A DNA stretch of 64,000 nucleotides from Tabrizicola_A aquatica (GTDB lineage: Bacteria > Pseudomonadota > Alphaproteobacteria > Rhodobacterales > Rhodobacteraceae), in assembly GCA_965194375.1 (NCBI GenBank), contig CBDAEL010000007.1; one strand, 5' to 3'. The position numbers and the translations under genes are program-made. Shown here one piece after another: positions 8,293-17,166 of the stretch; the stretch's first letter is position 1; each line of letters opens with the position of its first letter. Under the pieces are notes generated by a model that saw only the letters and a list, made by a program, of their open reading frames with translations, did not search any database and was not told the origin of the DNA.

Positions 8293-8994
8293 TCATTCTT
8301 CGTTATAGCGGTAACCGATGCCATACAGCGTCTCGATCGCCGAGAATTCCTCATCGACAGAGCGCATCTTCTTGCGCAAGCGCTTGATGTGGCTGTCGAT
8401 CGTGCGATCATCGACATAGACCTGATCGTCATAGGCGACATCCATCAACTGATCGCGCGACTTCACAAAGCCGGGCCTCTGGGCCAAGGCCTGCAAGAGC
8501 ATGAATTCGGTTACGGTCAAGGACACATCCTTGCCCTTCCAAGCCACGGAATGGCGCAACGGGTCCATCCGCAGATGGCCGCGTTCAATGATCTTGGTCT
8601 CTTCGCTGACCGCAACCTCGCCTGTGGCAATGGCGTCTTGACGACGCAAGAGCGAGCGGATCCGTTCAACCAGCAACCGCTGGCTAAAGGGTTTCTTCAC
8701 ATAATCATCTGCGCCCATCCGCAAACCTAAGACCTCATCGATCTCATCGTCTTTGGAGGTGAGGAAGATCACCGGCATGGTCGTTTTCTGCCGCAATCTT
8801 TGCAGCAGATCCATCCCGTCCATCCGGGGCATCTTTATATCCAGCACCGCCATGTCTGGCATGCGCCGGTTGAATGCGTCGAGGGCCGATTGGCCATCAT
8901 TGTAGGTTTCAACTTCGAAACCTTCAGCCTCAAGAGTCATTGAAACCGACGTCAGGATGTTCCTGTCGTCGTCCACGAGGGCGATCCTTGCCAT
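8293..8994 (-). CDS. chvI: Response regulator ChvI
   Basis: A 233-residue OmpR/PhoB-class regulator. The receiver domain has the acidic pair at residues 8-10, the phospho-acceptor Asp52 in MAVLDIKMP and the conserved Lys in KKPFS; the C-terminal winged helix contains VYVDDRTIDSHIKRLRKKM. I chose the ATG at 8994 (MARIALVDDD); an upstream in-frame start adds 33 unconserved residues. ChvI is the partner of ChvG and in other alphaproteobacteria acts on pckA and envelope genes. Here the gene is divergent from the broken pckA. Confidence 0.93.
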   Translation of the reverse strand: MARIALVDDDRNILTSVSMTLEAEGFEVETYNDGQSALDAFNRRMPDMAVLDIKMPRMDGMDLLQRLRQKTTMPVIFLTSKDDEIDEVLGLRMGADDYVKKPFSQRLLVERIRSLLRRQDAIATGEVAVSEETKIIERGHLRMDPLRHSVAWKGKDVSLTVTEFMLLQALAQRPGFVKSRDQLMDVAYDDQVYVDDRTIDSHIKRLRKKMRSVDEEFSAIETLYGIGYRYNEE

Positions 8995-9346
8995 GGTTTG
9001 GGCTTCCCTATTCTGCTCGGCTTGCCTGATTTTTGCCACACAATCCCGTTTCCGCGCTCCGGAATCAACCAATATGTGCGAATCATCCCGCACATGGCCT
9101 CAATTCAACGTCGAAAAATGCCAAGGAATGACTAATTTGCCGCAGTTGTTTCCGATGGTGTCTATTGGTAGCCCTAATCCTGCGGTGGTTGCGCTAGCTG
9201 TGCGATTGCGTCCTATTCCCACCTAAATCAGAATGTTATCGGGCGGCCATGGGCGCGAATGCCCCATGGAACAGAGGCGGCCCATGGCCCGCGGGCGCCC
9301 AATCTCAGACCACCCCGCCTTACCGGTGGGAATAGGGCCTTGCAGG
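8995..9346. promoter_or_regulatory. Divergent chvI / pckA promoter region
   Basis: These 352 bases hold no gene. They must contain the promoters for the leftward chvI operon and for pckA. A palindrome at 9247-9269 (CCATGGG / CCCATGG, 9-base loop) lies about 80 bases ahead of the pckA start and could be a 5'-UTR hairpin or operator. I could not assign a ChvI box or clear -35/-10 elements by eye. Confidence 0.4.
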
Positions 9347-10940
9347 ATGACAAATGGACGTATGAACCCCAAGGCAAGGCTTGAGGGGCAAAGCGTCATG
9401 GGACTGGGCAGCGTCGATTACAACTATATCGAGCTTGCTTTGGTCGAGACCACCATCGCACGCGGCGAAGGTCGTCTGGGCAAGGGAGGTGCCTTCCTGC
9501 GCACCACTGGCCAGTTCACTGGCCGTTCGCCGAAAGACAAATTCGTGGTCCGCACGCCTTCGGTCGAAAACACCATCTGGTGGGAAAACAACGCACCGAT
9601 GTCGCCTGATGCCTTCGATCACCTGCATGCCGACATGCTGGCGCATATGAAGGGCCGCAACTATTTCGTGCAGGATCTCTTTGGTGGGGCGGATCCCGCA
9701 TATCGGCTAAATGAGCGCGTGGTGACATAACTGGCATGGCATGGCCTGTTCATCCGCCACATGCTGCGCCTCCCCGAGCGCGCCGAGCTTGACAGCTTTA
9801 CGCCCGAATGGACGATCATCAACTGCACGACCTTCAAGGCCGACCCGACCCGCCATGGCTGCCGCACAGAAACCGTGATCGCGCTGAACTTTGACAAAAA
9901 GCTGATTTTGATCGGCAACACAGCGTATGTGGGCGGGAACAAGAAGTCGGTCTTTACGCTCTTGAACTACCTGCTGCCCGAAAAGGGCGTGATGCCGATG
10001 CACTGCTCGGCCAACCATGCGCCGAGCAACGTGGATGAAACGGCGGTGTTCTTTGGCCTGTCCAGCACCGGCAAGACCACCCTTTCCACAGCTCCAGATC
10101 GCAGGCTGATTGGTGATGATGAACATGGCTGGTCGGATCGCGGCACCTTCAACTTTGAGGGCGGCTGCTATGCCAAGACTATCAACCTGTCAGCCGAGGC
10201 CGAGATCTATGCCACCACCCATGAATTCGCGACCGTGTTGGAAAACATGGTCAACGACCCCGAGACGCTGGAGCCGGACTTTGCCGACGCATCGCTGACG
10301 GAAAACACCCGCTGCGCCTATCCACTTGACTATATCTCGAACGCCTCGGCGACGGGTCTGGGCGGGATGCCGAAGAATGTCATTATGATTACCTGCGATG
10401 CCTATGGCGTGCTGCCACCCATCGCGCGGCTGACACCGGCACAGGCAATGTATTACTTTCTGTCCGGTTTCACCTCAAAAACCCCCGGTACCGAACGGGG
10501 TGTGGTCGAACCCACCCCACCTTCTCAACCTGCTTTGGCGCGCCTTTCATGCCGCGCAGGCCGGAAGTTTACGGCAAGCTGTTGCAGGAGAAGGTTGCAA
10601 AGACCGGGGCCGCTTGCTGGCTGGTCAACACCGGCTGGTCGGGGGGGGGGCGTTTGGCGCCGTACGGCGCATGCCGATCAGGGCCACCCGCGCACTCTTG
10701 TCGGCGGCTTTGGATGGCTCGCTGAACAAGGTGAAGTTCCGCGAGGATCCGAATTATGGCTTTGAAGTGCCCATCGAAGTGCCGGACGTTGACGCCACCC
10801 TTTTGGACCTACGCGCCACTTGGGCCGACAAGGCCGCCTGTGACGCGCAGGCGGCCAAGCTGGTCAAGATGTTCTCCGAGAACTTTGGCCAATATCTGCC
10901 CCATATCGATGCTGATGTGAAAGCCACCGCCATCGGCTAA
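9347..10940 (+). pseudogene. pckA: Phosphoenolpyruvate carboxykinase (ATP), disrupted
   Basis: The full-length gene is recognisable from MTNGRMNPKARLEG to the C terminus (about 531 codons, normal length) but has three lesions. An in-frame TAA at 9728-9730 replaces the Glu expected in the conserved VTELAWH stretch. A base is missing near 10511-10520, where CCCACCCCACC stands for codons of PTPTFSTCF. A run of ten G at 10641-10650, where SGGAFG should be encoded, shifts the frame again. Both frame changes together restore the correct C-terminal frame (RMPIRATRALLSAALDGSL). The kinase P-loop also reads GLSSTGKTT where the family has GLSGTGKTT. The gene would convert oxaloacetate to PEP for gluconeogenesis; as written it cannot make the enzyme. 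The G10 tract could be a sequencing error, but the nonsense codon and first shift are separate from it. Confidence 0.9.
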
Positions 10941-10948
10941 ACACCTGC

Positions 10949-11011
10949 TCTTCGAGCACATCGTGCACGCCTCGCGGATCGCCCGAAGGGTGCATGATGC
11001 ACTTGAGGAGG
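10949..11011. repeat. Extragenic palindrome between convergent pckA and TauE genes
   Basis: The left arm at 10949-10969 (CTCTTCGAGCACATCGTGCAC) matches the complement of the right arm at 10991-11011 at 16 of 21 positions, and most mismatches are G-U compatible in RNA. The left half is similar in sequence to the palindrome at 48488-48551 (shared TCGAGCA...TGCACGC.TCG). It again sits between convergent genes. Confidence 0.55.
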
Positions 11012-11021
11012 GTTTCTAGCC

Positions 11022-11786
11022 TCAAAAGGCCCGCCAGATCAGATTGAGCCCGGTTAGCACCAACAGCGCTTGGGTCCAGCGACTAAACCGCACCTGATCC
11101 AGCCTGTCTTGTAATCTTTGACCCAGAAGCTGTCCCACCATGGCTGGCAACACCAGCGCGGTTGAGAACCACAGGTTCGGCCCCGCCATTACCCCGGTTT
11201 GCAGATGCGCGCCAAGCAAGACCACCGCGCCAAGGAAAAACACCACTCCCTGAACCCGCACGGTTTCCACCTTATCGGCGCCGATCGACAAGAGATACAC
11301 AATCAACGGCGGCCCCCAGACCCCTGACACCCCGCCATATAGCCCGCCAATCGCCCCCATCGCCCATTCAGCCCGGTTGCGATGCTGAAGCTTCAGCGCC
11401 AACTTGCGCCCGGAAAGTTGCGCCAAGGCAAAGGCGGTGATCGGCACACCCAAAAGCATCAGGAATAGCCCTTGCGGAATAACTCGCACGAATTGGGCCG
11501 AGACGACAATCAACACCAGCGTTGCAATCAGAAAACGGTGATACTTTGTGACGCTTTCCCGCGCCGCGCCCATTCCCTGCCGGGTGGCTTGGCTGATATT
11601 GGTCACCAAGGTCGGCAGGATGAGCCCGGCCAGTGCCTGTTCCGGTGCCAAAAAGGCCGAGAAGCTGGAAATCATGATCAAGGGCATGGCAAAGCCCACC
11701 GCACCTTTGACAAAGCCCGCGAACAGGGTGATCGCCACGGCAGCCCAAAAGGCCGCAGGCCCAAGACCAAAAATCCCAAAATCCAT
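11022..11786 (-). CDS. TauE/SafE family membrane permease
   Basis: A 254-residue integral membrane protein with seven to eight hydrophobic segments. The N-terminal FAGFVKGAVGFAMPLIMI and the mid-protein GAIGGLYGGVSGVWGPPLIVYLL are the two characteristic half-repeats of the TauE/SafE family (COG0730), putative exporters of sulfite or organosulfonates. The substrate cannot be read from the sequence. The ATG at 11786 gives MDFGIFGLGP directly before the first membrane helix; a longer frame to 11912 adds an implausible Cys/Ser-rich leader. The gene is convergent with pckA and has no co-directional partner. Confidence 0.82.
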   Translation of the reverse strand: MDFGIFGLGPAAFWAAVAITLFAGFVKGAVGFAMPLIMISSFSAFLAPEQALAGLILPTLVTNISQATRQGMGAARESVTKYHRFLIATLVLIVVSAQFVRVIPQGLFLMLLGVPITAFALAQLSGRKLALKLQHRNRAEWAMGAIGGLYGGVSGVWGPPLIVYLLSIGADKVETVRVQGVVFFLGAVVLLGAHLQTGVMAGPNLWFSTALVLPAMVGQLLGQRLQDRLDQVRFSRWTQALLVLTGLNLIWRAF

Positions 11787-11954
11787 TGCGCGCCCCGCTG
11801 TTTGGCAAAGCCATAGCGCGATGCAGGGGCTGCTGCACGGTGAAAAACGGCTGCGACATTTTAGATCGGAACACCACCCCCTTGACGAAAGGATGTTGCG
11901 CTGCAGATGCAAAGCTTCTAACCGTTTCGCAATCGCAGAATCTGAAGGTACGCC

Positions 11955-13613
11955 ATGGCCCTTGATGCCCGCACCCCCGCCCTTCTTGACGACATCCTGT
12001 CCTTGACCGGATCCGCCCTTCCTGAAGTGGAAGCGCTCTTCACCGAGGCGCGCGAAAAGCTGCGTGGTCTGGTGACGGTGAATGGCAAGATTTCAAGTGC
12101 GGCACTCGAGGAACATCAGTTCGCCGCCCATGCCTTGGCTTGGCTGGCCACTTACACCGAAGCCTTGCGCCAAACGCAGGCTTGGGGTTTGCGCCTGAAG
12201 GAACAGGGCAGCTTTGGTGACATGGAGGCCCTTATCGTTCAGATCGCCTTTGGCGAATATCTAACCCAAATCCGTGGCGGCATCCCAATGTCGCAAGGCG
12301 AGATGGCTCGGCCGTCTGATTTGGGTATTTCCATGCCCGCACCTGGCGCTGCTGCGTCACGGCTGATCGCGATGGGCAACACCCATTCAGCAAGGGCCGA
12401 GCTGGTGTGTTTGATGCGCGACAATCAAGGCCGTGCGACCTTTGGCGCCTCAGGTCTGGGTGAAGAACTGGAAATGATCCGCGACCAGTTCCGCCGCTAT
12501 GCCGAGGAAAAGGTTATCCCCTTTGCCCATGGCTGGCACCTGAAGGACGAATTGATCCCGATGCAGATCATCGAAGAACTCGCCGAAATGGGCGTGTTCG
12601 GCCTGACCATTCCGGAAGAATTCGGCGGCTTTGGCCTGTCAAAAGCATCAATGGTCGTGGTGTCAGAAGAGCTTTCGCGCGGCTATATCGGCGTCGGGTC
12701 GCTGGCCACCCGCACCGAGATTGCCGCCGAGTTGATCCTTTGCGGTGGCACGGCCGAGCAAAAGGCCAAATGGCTTCCGCGTCTGGCCAGCGGTGAGACG
12801 CTGCCGACGGCCGTGTTCACCGAGCCGAACACCGGGTCGGATCTGGGGTCCTTGCGCACCCGCGCCGTGCGGACCGAGGAGGGCTGGGAAGTCACCGGTA
12901 ACAAGACATGGATCACCCATGCCGCGCGCACGCATGTGATGACCCTTTTGGCCCGCACCAACCCCGACACCACAGACTATCGCGGCCTGTCGATGTTTCT
13001 GGCCGAAAAGACCCCCGGCACCGACGAGGCCCCCTTCCCGACCCCCGGCATGACCGGCGGCGAGATCGAGGTTCTGGGTTATCGGGGCATGAAAGAATAC
13101 GAGTTGGCTTTTGACGGGTTCAAGGTCTCGGCAGATAATCTTCTTGGCGGCGTTGAAGGCCAAGGCTTCAAGCAACTGATGCAGACCTTTGAATCCGCCC
13201 GCATCCAGACCGGCGCGCGCGCCATTGGCGTGGCACAATCGGCGCTGGAAATCGGCATGAAGTATGCCGAGGACCGCAAACAGTTTGGCAAATCGCTGGT
13301 TGAATTCCCACGGATCGTTTCGAAGCTCGCCATGATGGCGGTGGAAATCATGGTCGCCCGGCAGCTGACCTATTTCAGCGCTTGGCAAAAAGACAACGAC
13401 AAGCGCTGCGATCTTGAGGCTGGCATGGCCAAGCTTCTGGGCGCCCGCGTGGCGTGGTCCAGTGCCGACAATGCCCTGCAGATCCATGGCGGCAACGGCT
13501 TTGCGTTGGAATACCAGATCAGCCGCATCCTGTGCGATGCCCGCATCCTGAACATCTTTGAAGGAGCCGCCGAGATTCAGGCGCAGGTGATCGCGCGCCG
13601 CTTGCTCGACTAA
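11955..13613 (+). CDS. mcd: Acyl-CoA dehydrogenase with N-terminal extension, probable methylsuccinyl-CoA dehydrogenase
   Basis: A 552-residue acyl-CoA dehydrogenase carrying about 150 extra N-terminal residues (helical, up to GGIPMSQGEMARPSDLG) ahead of the normal catalytic core. The core has TVFTEPNTGSDLGSLRTRAV (FAD/substrate loop), GNKTWITHAART, ESARIQTGARAIGVAQ and the C-terminal IHGGNGFALEYQISRILCDARILNIFEGAAEIQ. This extension and length are typical of Mcd, the flavoenzyme that oxidises (2S)-methylsuccinyl-CoA to mesaconyl-CoA in the ethylmalonyl-CoA pathway of Rhodobacter and Paracoccus relatives, giving its electrons to ETF. Assignment to Mcd rather than another long-chain type is from family knowledge and not proved here. 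No ccr or mcm gene lies in the window. Confidence 0.75.
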   Translation: MALDARTPALLDDILSLTGSALPEVEALFTEAREKLRGLVTVNGKISSAALEEHQFAAHALAWLATYTEALRQTQAWGLRLKEQGSFGDMEALIVQIAFGEYLTQIRGGIPMSQGEMARPSDLGISMPAPGAAASRLIAMGNTHSARAELVCLMRDNQGRATFGASGLGEELEMIRDQFRRYAEEKVIPFAHGWHLKDELIPMQIIEELAEMGVFGLTIPEEFGGFGLSKASMVVVSEELSRGYIGVGSLATRTEIAAELILCGGTAEQKAKWLPRLASGETLPTAVFTEPNTGSDLGSLRTRAVRTEEGWEVTGNKTWITHAARTHVMTLLARTNPDTTDYRGLSMFLAEKTPGTDEAPFPTPGMTGGEIEVLGYRGMKEYELAFDGFKVSADNLLGGVEGQGFKQLMQTFESARIQTGARAIGVAQSALEIGMKYAEDRKQFGKSLVEFPRIVSKLAMMAVEIMVARQLTYFSAWQKDNDKRCDLEAGMAKLLGARVAWSSADNALQIHGGNGFALEYQISRILCDARILNIFEGAAEIQAQVIARRLLD

Positions 13614-13687
13614 GCTTGATTGAGCTGGATTTGGGGGCAGAGACGGCTATCTAAGCCTCTCTGCCCTTTCTCATTTGGACTTTTGCA

Positions 13688-14695
13688 ATGCCCCAAACCG
13701 TCTTTCTGACCGGCATTTCCGGTTTCATCGCCAAACATGTCGCGGCCAAGCTTCTGGCGGCAGGTCATACGGTCCGCGGATCGGTGCGCCGGCTGGACCG
13801 CGCAGATGAAGTGCGGGCTGCCCTTGCCCCGGTGGTGGGGCCAGAGGCGCTAGAGCGGCTGTCCTTCGTCGTGCTGGATCTTGAGGCGGATGCAGGCTGG
13901 CAAGACGCCATGCACGGGGTAAGCGCGCTGATCCACACCGCCTCGCCCTTTCCAGTGGCCCAGCCGAAAGACCCGCAGGTGCTGATCCGCCCCGCCGTTG
14001 AGGGCACCTTGCGGGCGCTTCGGGCGGCCAAGGCGGCAGGAGTTTCGCGGGTGGTGCTGACGTCCTCAACCGTGGCGGTGAGCGATACGTCCAAATCCGG
14101 GCTACAGGATGAGGCCGATTGGTGCGACCCGAACGCGGCTGACACCTCGGCCTATGGCCAGTCAAAGACCTTGGCCGAACAGGCCGCGTGGGAGTTCGCC
14201 GCGGCCAACGGGCTTCGCCTCACCACGATTAACCCCGGCTTTGTGATGGGCCCGCCGCTGGACCGCCATTACGGCAGTTCGATCGGGGTGATTGCCCGCA
14301 TCCTGCGCGGCAAGGATCCGATGGTGCCGATGCTGGATTTCCCGGTGGTCGATGTGCGCGATGTCGCCGAAATGCACCTGCGCGCGCTGGAACGCCCCGC
14401 GGTGGCTGGCATGCGCATTCTGGCCGTGGCGGGCAATATGACCATGGCCGCCATGGCGACCGAGCTAAAGCGCGCCTACCCAAAGCGCCGGATCGCCACC
14501 CGCATCGCCCCAAAGGTGGTGCTGCGGCTTTTAGCGCTGTTTGACCCACAGATCAAAGCCATCCTGCCCGCCGTGGGCAAGTCGCACCCCATGTCAAACG
14601 CCCGCGCGCGTGAGGTTTTGGACATGCGCTTTATCTCGCCCGAAGGGGCCTTGCGCGCCAGCGCCGAGTGGCTTTTGCAAAAGGGCGAAGTCTAG
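13688..14695 (+). CDS. NAD(P)-dependent SDR oxidoreductase, dihydroflavonol reductase-like
   Basis: A 335-residue extended short-chain dehydrogenase. The N-terminal cofactor motif is VFLTGISGFIAKHVAAKLL (TGxxGxxA variant), followed by VRGSVRRLDR, and the catalytic pair is in SAYGQSKTLAEQAAWEFA (YxxxK). It belongs to the dihydroflavonol-4-reductase / aldehyde reductase / 3-beta-HSD group, whose bacterial members reduce assorted aldehydes and ketones with NADPH. The substrate is unknown. The start follows a short intergenic gap after the acyl-CoA dehydrogenase, and its stop overlaps the end of the convergent MFS gene by four bases. Confidence 0.85.
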   Translation: MPQTVFLTGISGFIAKHVAAKLLAAGHTVRGSVRRLDRADEVRAALAPVVGPEALERLSFVVLDLEADAGWQDAMHGVSALIHTASPFPVAQPKDPQVLIRPAVEGTLRALRAAKAAGVSRVVLTSSTVAVSDTSKSGLQDEADWCDPNAADTSAYGQSKTLAEQAAWEFAAANGLRLTTINPGFVMGPPLDRHYGSSIGVIARILRGKDPMVPMLDFPVVDVRDVAEMHLRALERPAVAGMRILAVAGNMTMAAMATELKRAYPKRRIATRIAPKVVLRLLALFDPQIKAILPAVGKSHPMSNARAREVLDMRFISPEGALRASAEWLLQKGEV

Positions 14696-15909
14696 GCCCC
14701 GCCGCGCGACGGGCGCTGCGTCCCAAGACGCGGGTGCAGGTTCAGCGCCAGCCACCATGACAGCGCAAAGGCCATGCCGCTGGCAGCAAAAATGCCCGAA
14801 AGCGGCAAGACCAACAGGACCAAATAGGCCGCACCTGGGGTCAGAATGCCCGAGACATCCCGGAAGCTGGAATACACCGCCGCCATCTCGGCCCGCTCCG
14901 ACGGCTTTACCGACATCAGGAAGGGCAAGCCCCCCACAACGTCCAGCATCACAAGCCCAAACGAGGCAAGGAACAACAAGCCCAGCGCCAACCAAGGCAT
15001 GGGCGATACCACGGTGGCCAAGATGAAGAGACCCGCACAATAAGCCATCGTCCAAAGCAAGGTCCGCCGCACCGAAAGCCGCCGCACAATCCCCGCCATC
15101 ATCGGCGACAACAAAAGCGTCGCGTTGCTGATCGACAGCATGACGCCACCCAGCTTGTCGCCCAGCCCGCTTTCAATGCAAAAGACCGGCACATACACCA
15201 CATAAACCCACCAGCCACAGCTGCGGAACACCGCAAACAGCCAACCAATGATGAGACGTGGCTGCCGGAAGAACCGTCCCAGATAGGCCAAGGGATTAAC
15301 CGCCGGCCCCTTGGCCCGGGTGATCTGCTTGCCATTGCCCAGCCGCAGATACCAAAACACCGCCAGCAAGATCACGGCAAAGCCGCCTGCCACCAGAAAC
15401 GGCAGCGGGTCCCAGATGCTGCGCAGCCAAACCCCGGTCAGCGGCCCGACGGCCCAAGGCACAGCGGCATAAACCATCTGCTGGCCTTGGGTCTTGCCAA
15501 GATCGGCCCGCGCGACATAGTCCAGCACATAGGCGTTCAGACAGACAAAGGTTGTCACCGTCGCCATGCCTGAAATCAAGATCGCGGCCTGAACCGACAT
15601 TGGCGTGCCCATGATGAACAAAGCCATCGCGACGAGATACAGCGCACATCCCGTCGAATAGACCCAGCGGCGCGGAAGCATCTGGGTGATGCGGGGCACC
15701 AAAAGGCCCCAAAATAGCGTGATGATCCCCGCCGCAAGGTACACCGTCGACAGATCACTCGCCGAGCCAAAGGCATCATAAACCGCGATCGGCACCGTCG
15801 AAATCAACGTGCCACGCACCGCCGCCTCAAGCCCGGACAACACAGCAAAATCGGTAATCTTCGGCGTGGCCGAATGTTTCAGATGCAGGGGAATATATCG
15901 TAACGCCAT
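14692..15909 (-). CDS. MFS transporter
   Basis: A 405-residue protein with about twelve hydrophobic segments and the charged loop between TM2 and TM3 (LLVPRITQMLPRRWVYS) of major facilitator carriers, plus ADLGKTQGQQMVYAAVPWAVGPLTGVWL in the middle. The N terminus (MALRYIPLHLKHSATPKI) is cytoplasmic. No substrate-specific motif is visible. It is convergent with the SDR gene and separated from recO by 84 bases. Confidence 0.8.
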   Translation of the reverse strand: MALRYIPLHLKHSATPKITDFAVLSGLEAAVRGTLISTVPIAVYDAFGSASDLSTVYLAAGIITLFWGLLVPRITQMLPRRWVYSTGCALYLVAMALFIMGTPMSVQAAILISGMATVTTFVCLNAYVLDYVARADLGKTQGQQMVYAAVPWAVGPLTGVWLRSIWDPLPFLVAGGFAVILLAVFWYLRLGNGKQITRAKGPAVNPLAYLGRFFRQPRLIIGWLFAVFRSCGWWVYVVYVPVFCIESGLGDKLGGVMLSISNATLLLSPMMAGIVRRLSVRRTLLWTMAYCAGLFILATVVSPMPWLALGLLFLASFGLVMLDVVGGLPFLMSVKPSERAEMAAVYSSFRDVSGILTPGAAYLVLLVLPLSGIFAASGMAFALSWWLALNLHPRLGTQRPSRGGA

Positions 15910-15993
15910 AATCCGACCCTAATGGCTCCAACATAGGCATCTGCCACGCAGGCGACACAAGACGAGTCTGTTGGCGACCTTGGCGACGCCTGT

Positions 15994-16716
15994 TCAGGCC
16001 TTGTCGTTCAACATGTCGATCAATCGCATCCGCGCGGCGGGTAAGGCTTGACCGAACAGCACAGGCTCCAGCCCCTTCAACAGAAAATGCCCCGTCAGCG
16101 CAAAGCCTTGCCCCAACTCCTGCGGGCTGGCCGGCCCCTGACCCATCACCACCGACGGCAAAGGCAACAACCGCGCCGCCCACTCTCCCGCCCCCGCCAC
16201 ACTCACCGCGCGGCCGGTTCTCGGGCTGACATAGGCCAAGCCTTCGCGGCTGCCGGTCACCGCACAACGACCAAGGTCCAGCCCAAAGCCTAATTCATCC
16301 AACAGCGCGACCTCCCAACGCAGATACTGCGCAGGCCAATCGCCACCTTGCTCAATGTCAGCCAAGAGTGCCATCGTGCCGCGCCAAAGTGCGGGATGCG
16401 GCGCCCGTTCCGGCAAACAAACATGAATCATGGCGCAGATCGCGTTCAACCCGGCCAAGGACAGCCGATCCGCCATCAGCGCCGCCCGCGATTGCACCGG
16501 CTCCACGGCGAAAACGCCCATATGTTCAGAAAGCCGGGCCTGCCATTGTACGGCAACCTGACTGCCGGGCTGCAACACAGCCGCCATCCGGCGCGAAGCG
16601 CCCCCGCGCACCACGCCCGCATGACGGCCATGGGCCGCCGTGAACACCTCGATGATCGCAGCCGTTTCGCCATGCGCGCGCACAGCAATGACACAGCCTT
16701 CGTCCCGCCATTCCAT
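15994..16716 (-). CDS. recO: DNA repair protein RecO
   Basis: A 240-residue RecO. The N-terminal OB fold reads MEWRDEGCVIAVRAHGETAAIIEVFTAAHG, followed by the GGASRRMAAVLQPGSQV segment; the C-terminal helical region keeps CAVTGSREGLAYVSPRTGRAV at the zinc-ribbon position but with fewer cysteines than Gram-positive forms, as usual in alphaproteobacteria. RecO loads RecA onto SSB-coated gaps with RecR. The ATG at 16716 gives the standard N terminus; the frame extends twelve codons further upstream without conservation. It is the last gene of the leftward era-recO block. Confidence 0.92.
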   Translation of the reverse strand: MEWRDEGCVIAVRAHGETAAIIEVFTAAHGRHAGVVRGGASRRMAAVLQPGSQVAVQWQARLSEHMGVFAVEPVQSRAALMADRLSLAGLNAICAMIHVCLPERAPHPALWRGTMALLADIEQGGDWPAQYLRWEVALLDELGFGLDLGRCAVTGSREGLAYVSPRTGRAVSVAGAGEWAARLLPLPSVVMGQGPASPQELGQGFALTGHFLLKGLEPVLFGQALPAARMRLIDMLNDKA

Positions 16717-16755
16717 GACTTGACTATCGACACGCCCGGGCAGGCTTGGCAAGCA

Positions 16756-17094
16756 TCAGTCGCTGGCAAAGCCCTCTTCGCCAAGGAGCGCCAACCCCGA
16801 CGGATCTTCGACATCAATCACCCAAAGATCAGGGTCGCGGCCACGTTCGCGCTGCAAAAGGGCGTCCACTTCGCGCTCATCACCCTCAGCCAACACGCGC
16901 CACAGGCGCGCCCCGCTGGCCAGATCAAAGCCGCGCACCATGGCCTTGCCGCGCCCGCCCGGCAGAACGACCTTGACCACCACTGCCCCAGCCGTCGCAT
17001 CGCCCTTGGCCACCACATAGGCCGCCATCCCGGCCATCCGCAACCGTGCGAGATACGCCGCCACCCAGACCCCGGTTGCCAGACGCGCACTCAT
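16756..17094 (-). CDS. DUF1491 family protein
   Basis: A 112-residue protein matching DUF1491: MSARLATGVWVAAYLARLRMAGMAAYVVAKGD, a beta-rich core around GAVVVKVV, and the acidic C-terminal RDPDLWVIDVEDPSGLALL. The family is restricted to alphaproteobacteria and commonly lies between era and recO, as here. Its function is unknown. An extragenic repeat copy (17097-17130) sits directly ahead of the start, in the 72-base gap after era. Confidence 0.85.
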   Translation of the reverse strand: MSARLATGVWVAAYLARLRMAGMAAYVVAKGDATAGAVVVKVVLPGGRGKAMVRGFDLASGARLWRVLAEGDEREVDALLQRERGRDPDLWVIDVEDPSGLALLGEEGFASD

Positions 17095-17096
17095 AA

Positions 17097-17130
17097 TTTC
17101 ATCTTGGCCAAAATACTCCCGCCGGAGGCT
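17097..17130. repeat. Extragenic repeat copy A (CATCTTGGCCAAAATACTC family)
   Basis: The stretch reads TTTCATCTTGGCC, AAAATACTCCC, GCCGGAGGC. It shares the CATCTTGG and AATACTCC blocks with copies at 35148-35176, 35199-35231 (inverted), 38601-38640 (inverted) and 61108-61140 (inverted). This copy lies in the era-DUF1491 gap. Confidence 0.75.
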
Positions 17131-17166
17131 TCAACAGCCCCGCAAAAGCAACAGCTCAAGACACTC

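Noticed and set aside
9728..9730. Programmed readthrough or recoding of the pckA stop codon
   Set aside because: TAA is a poor recoding signal, no structure follows, and two further frame changes lie downstream; plain gene decay explains all.
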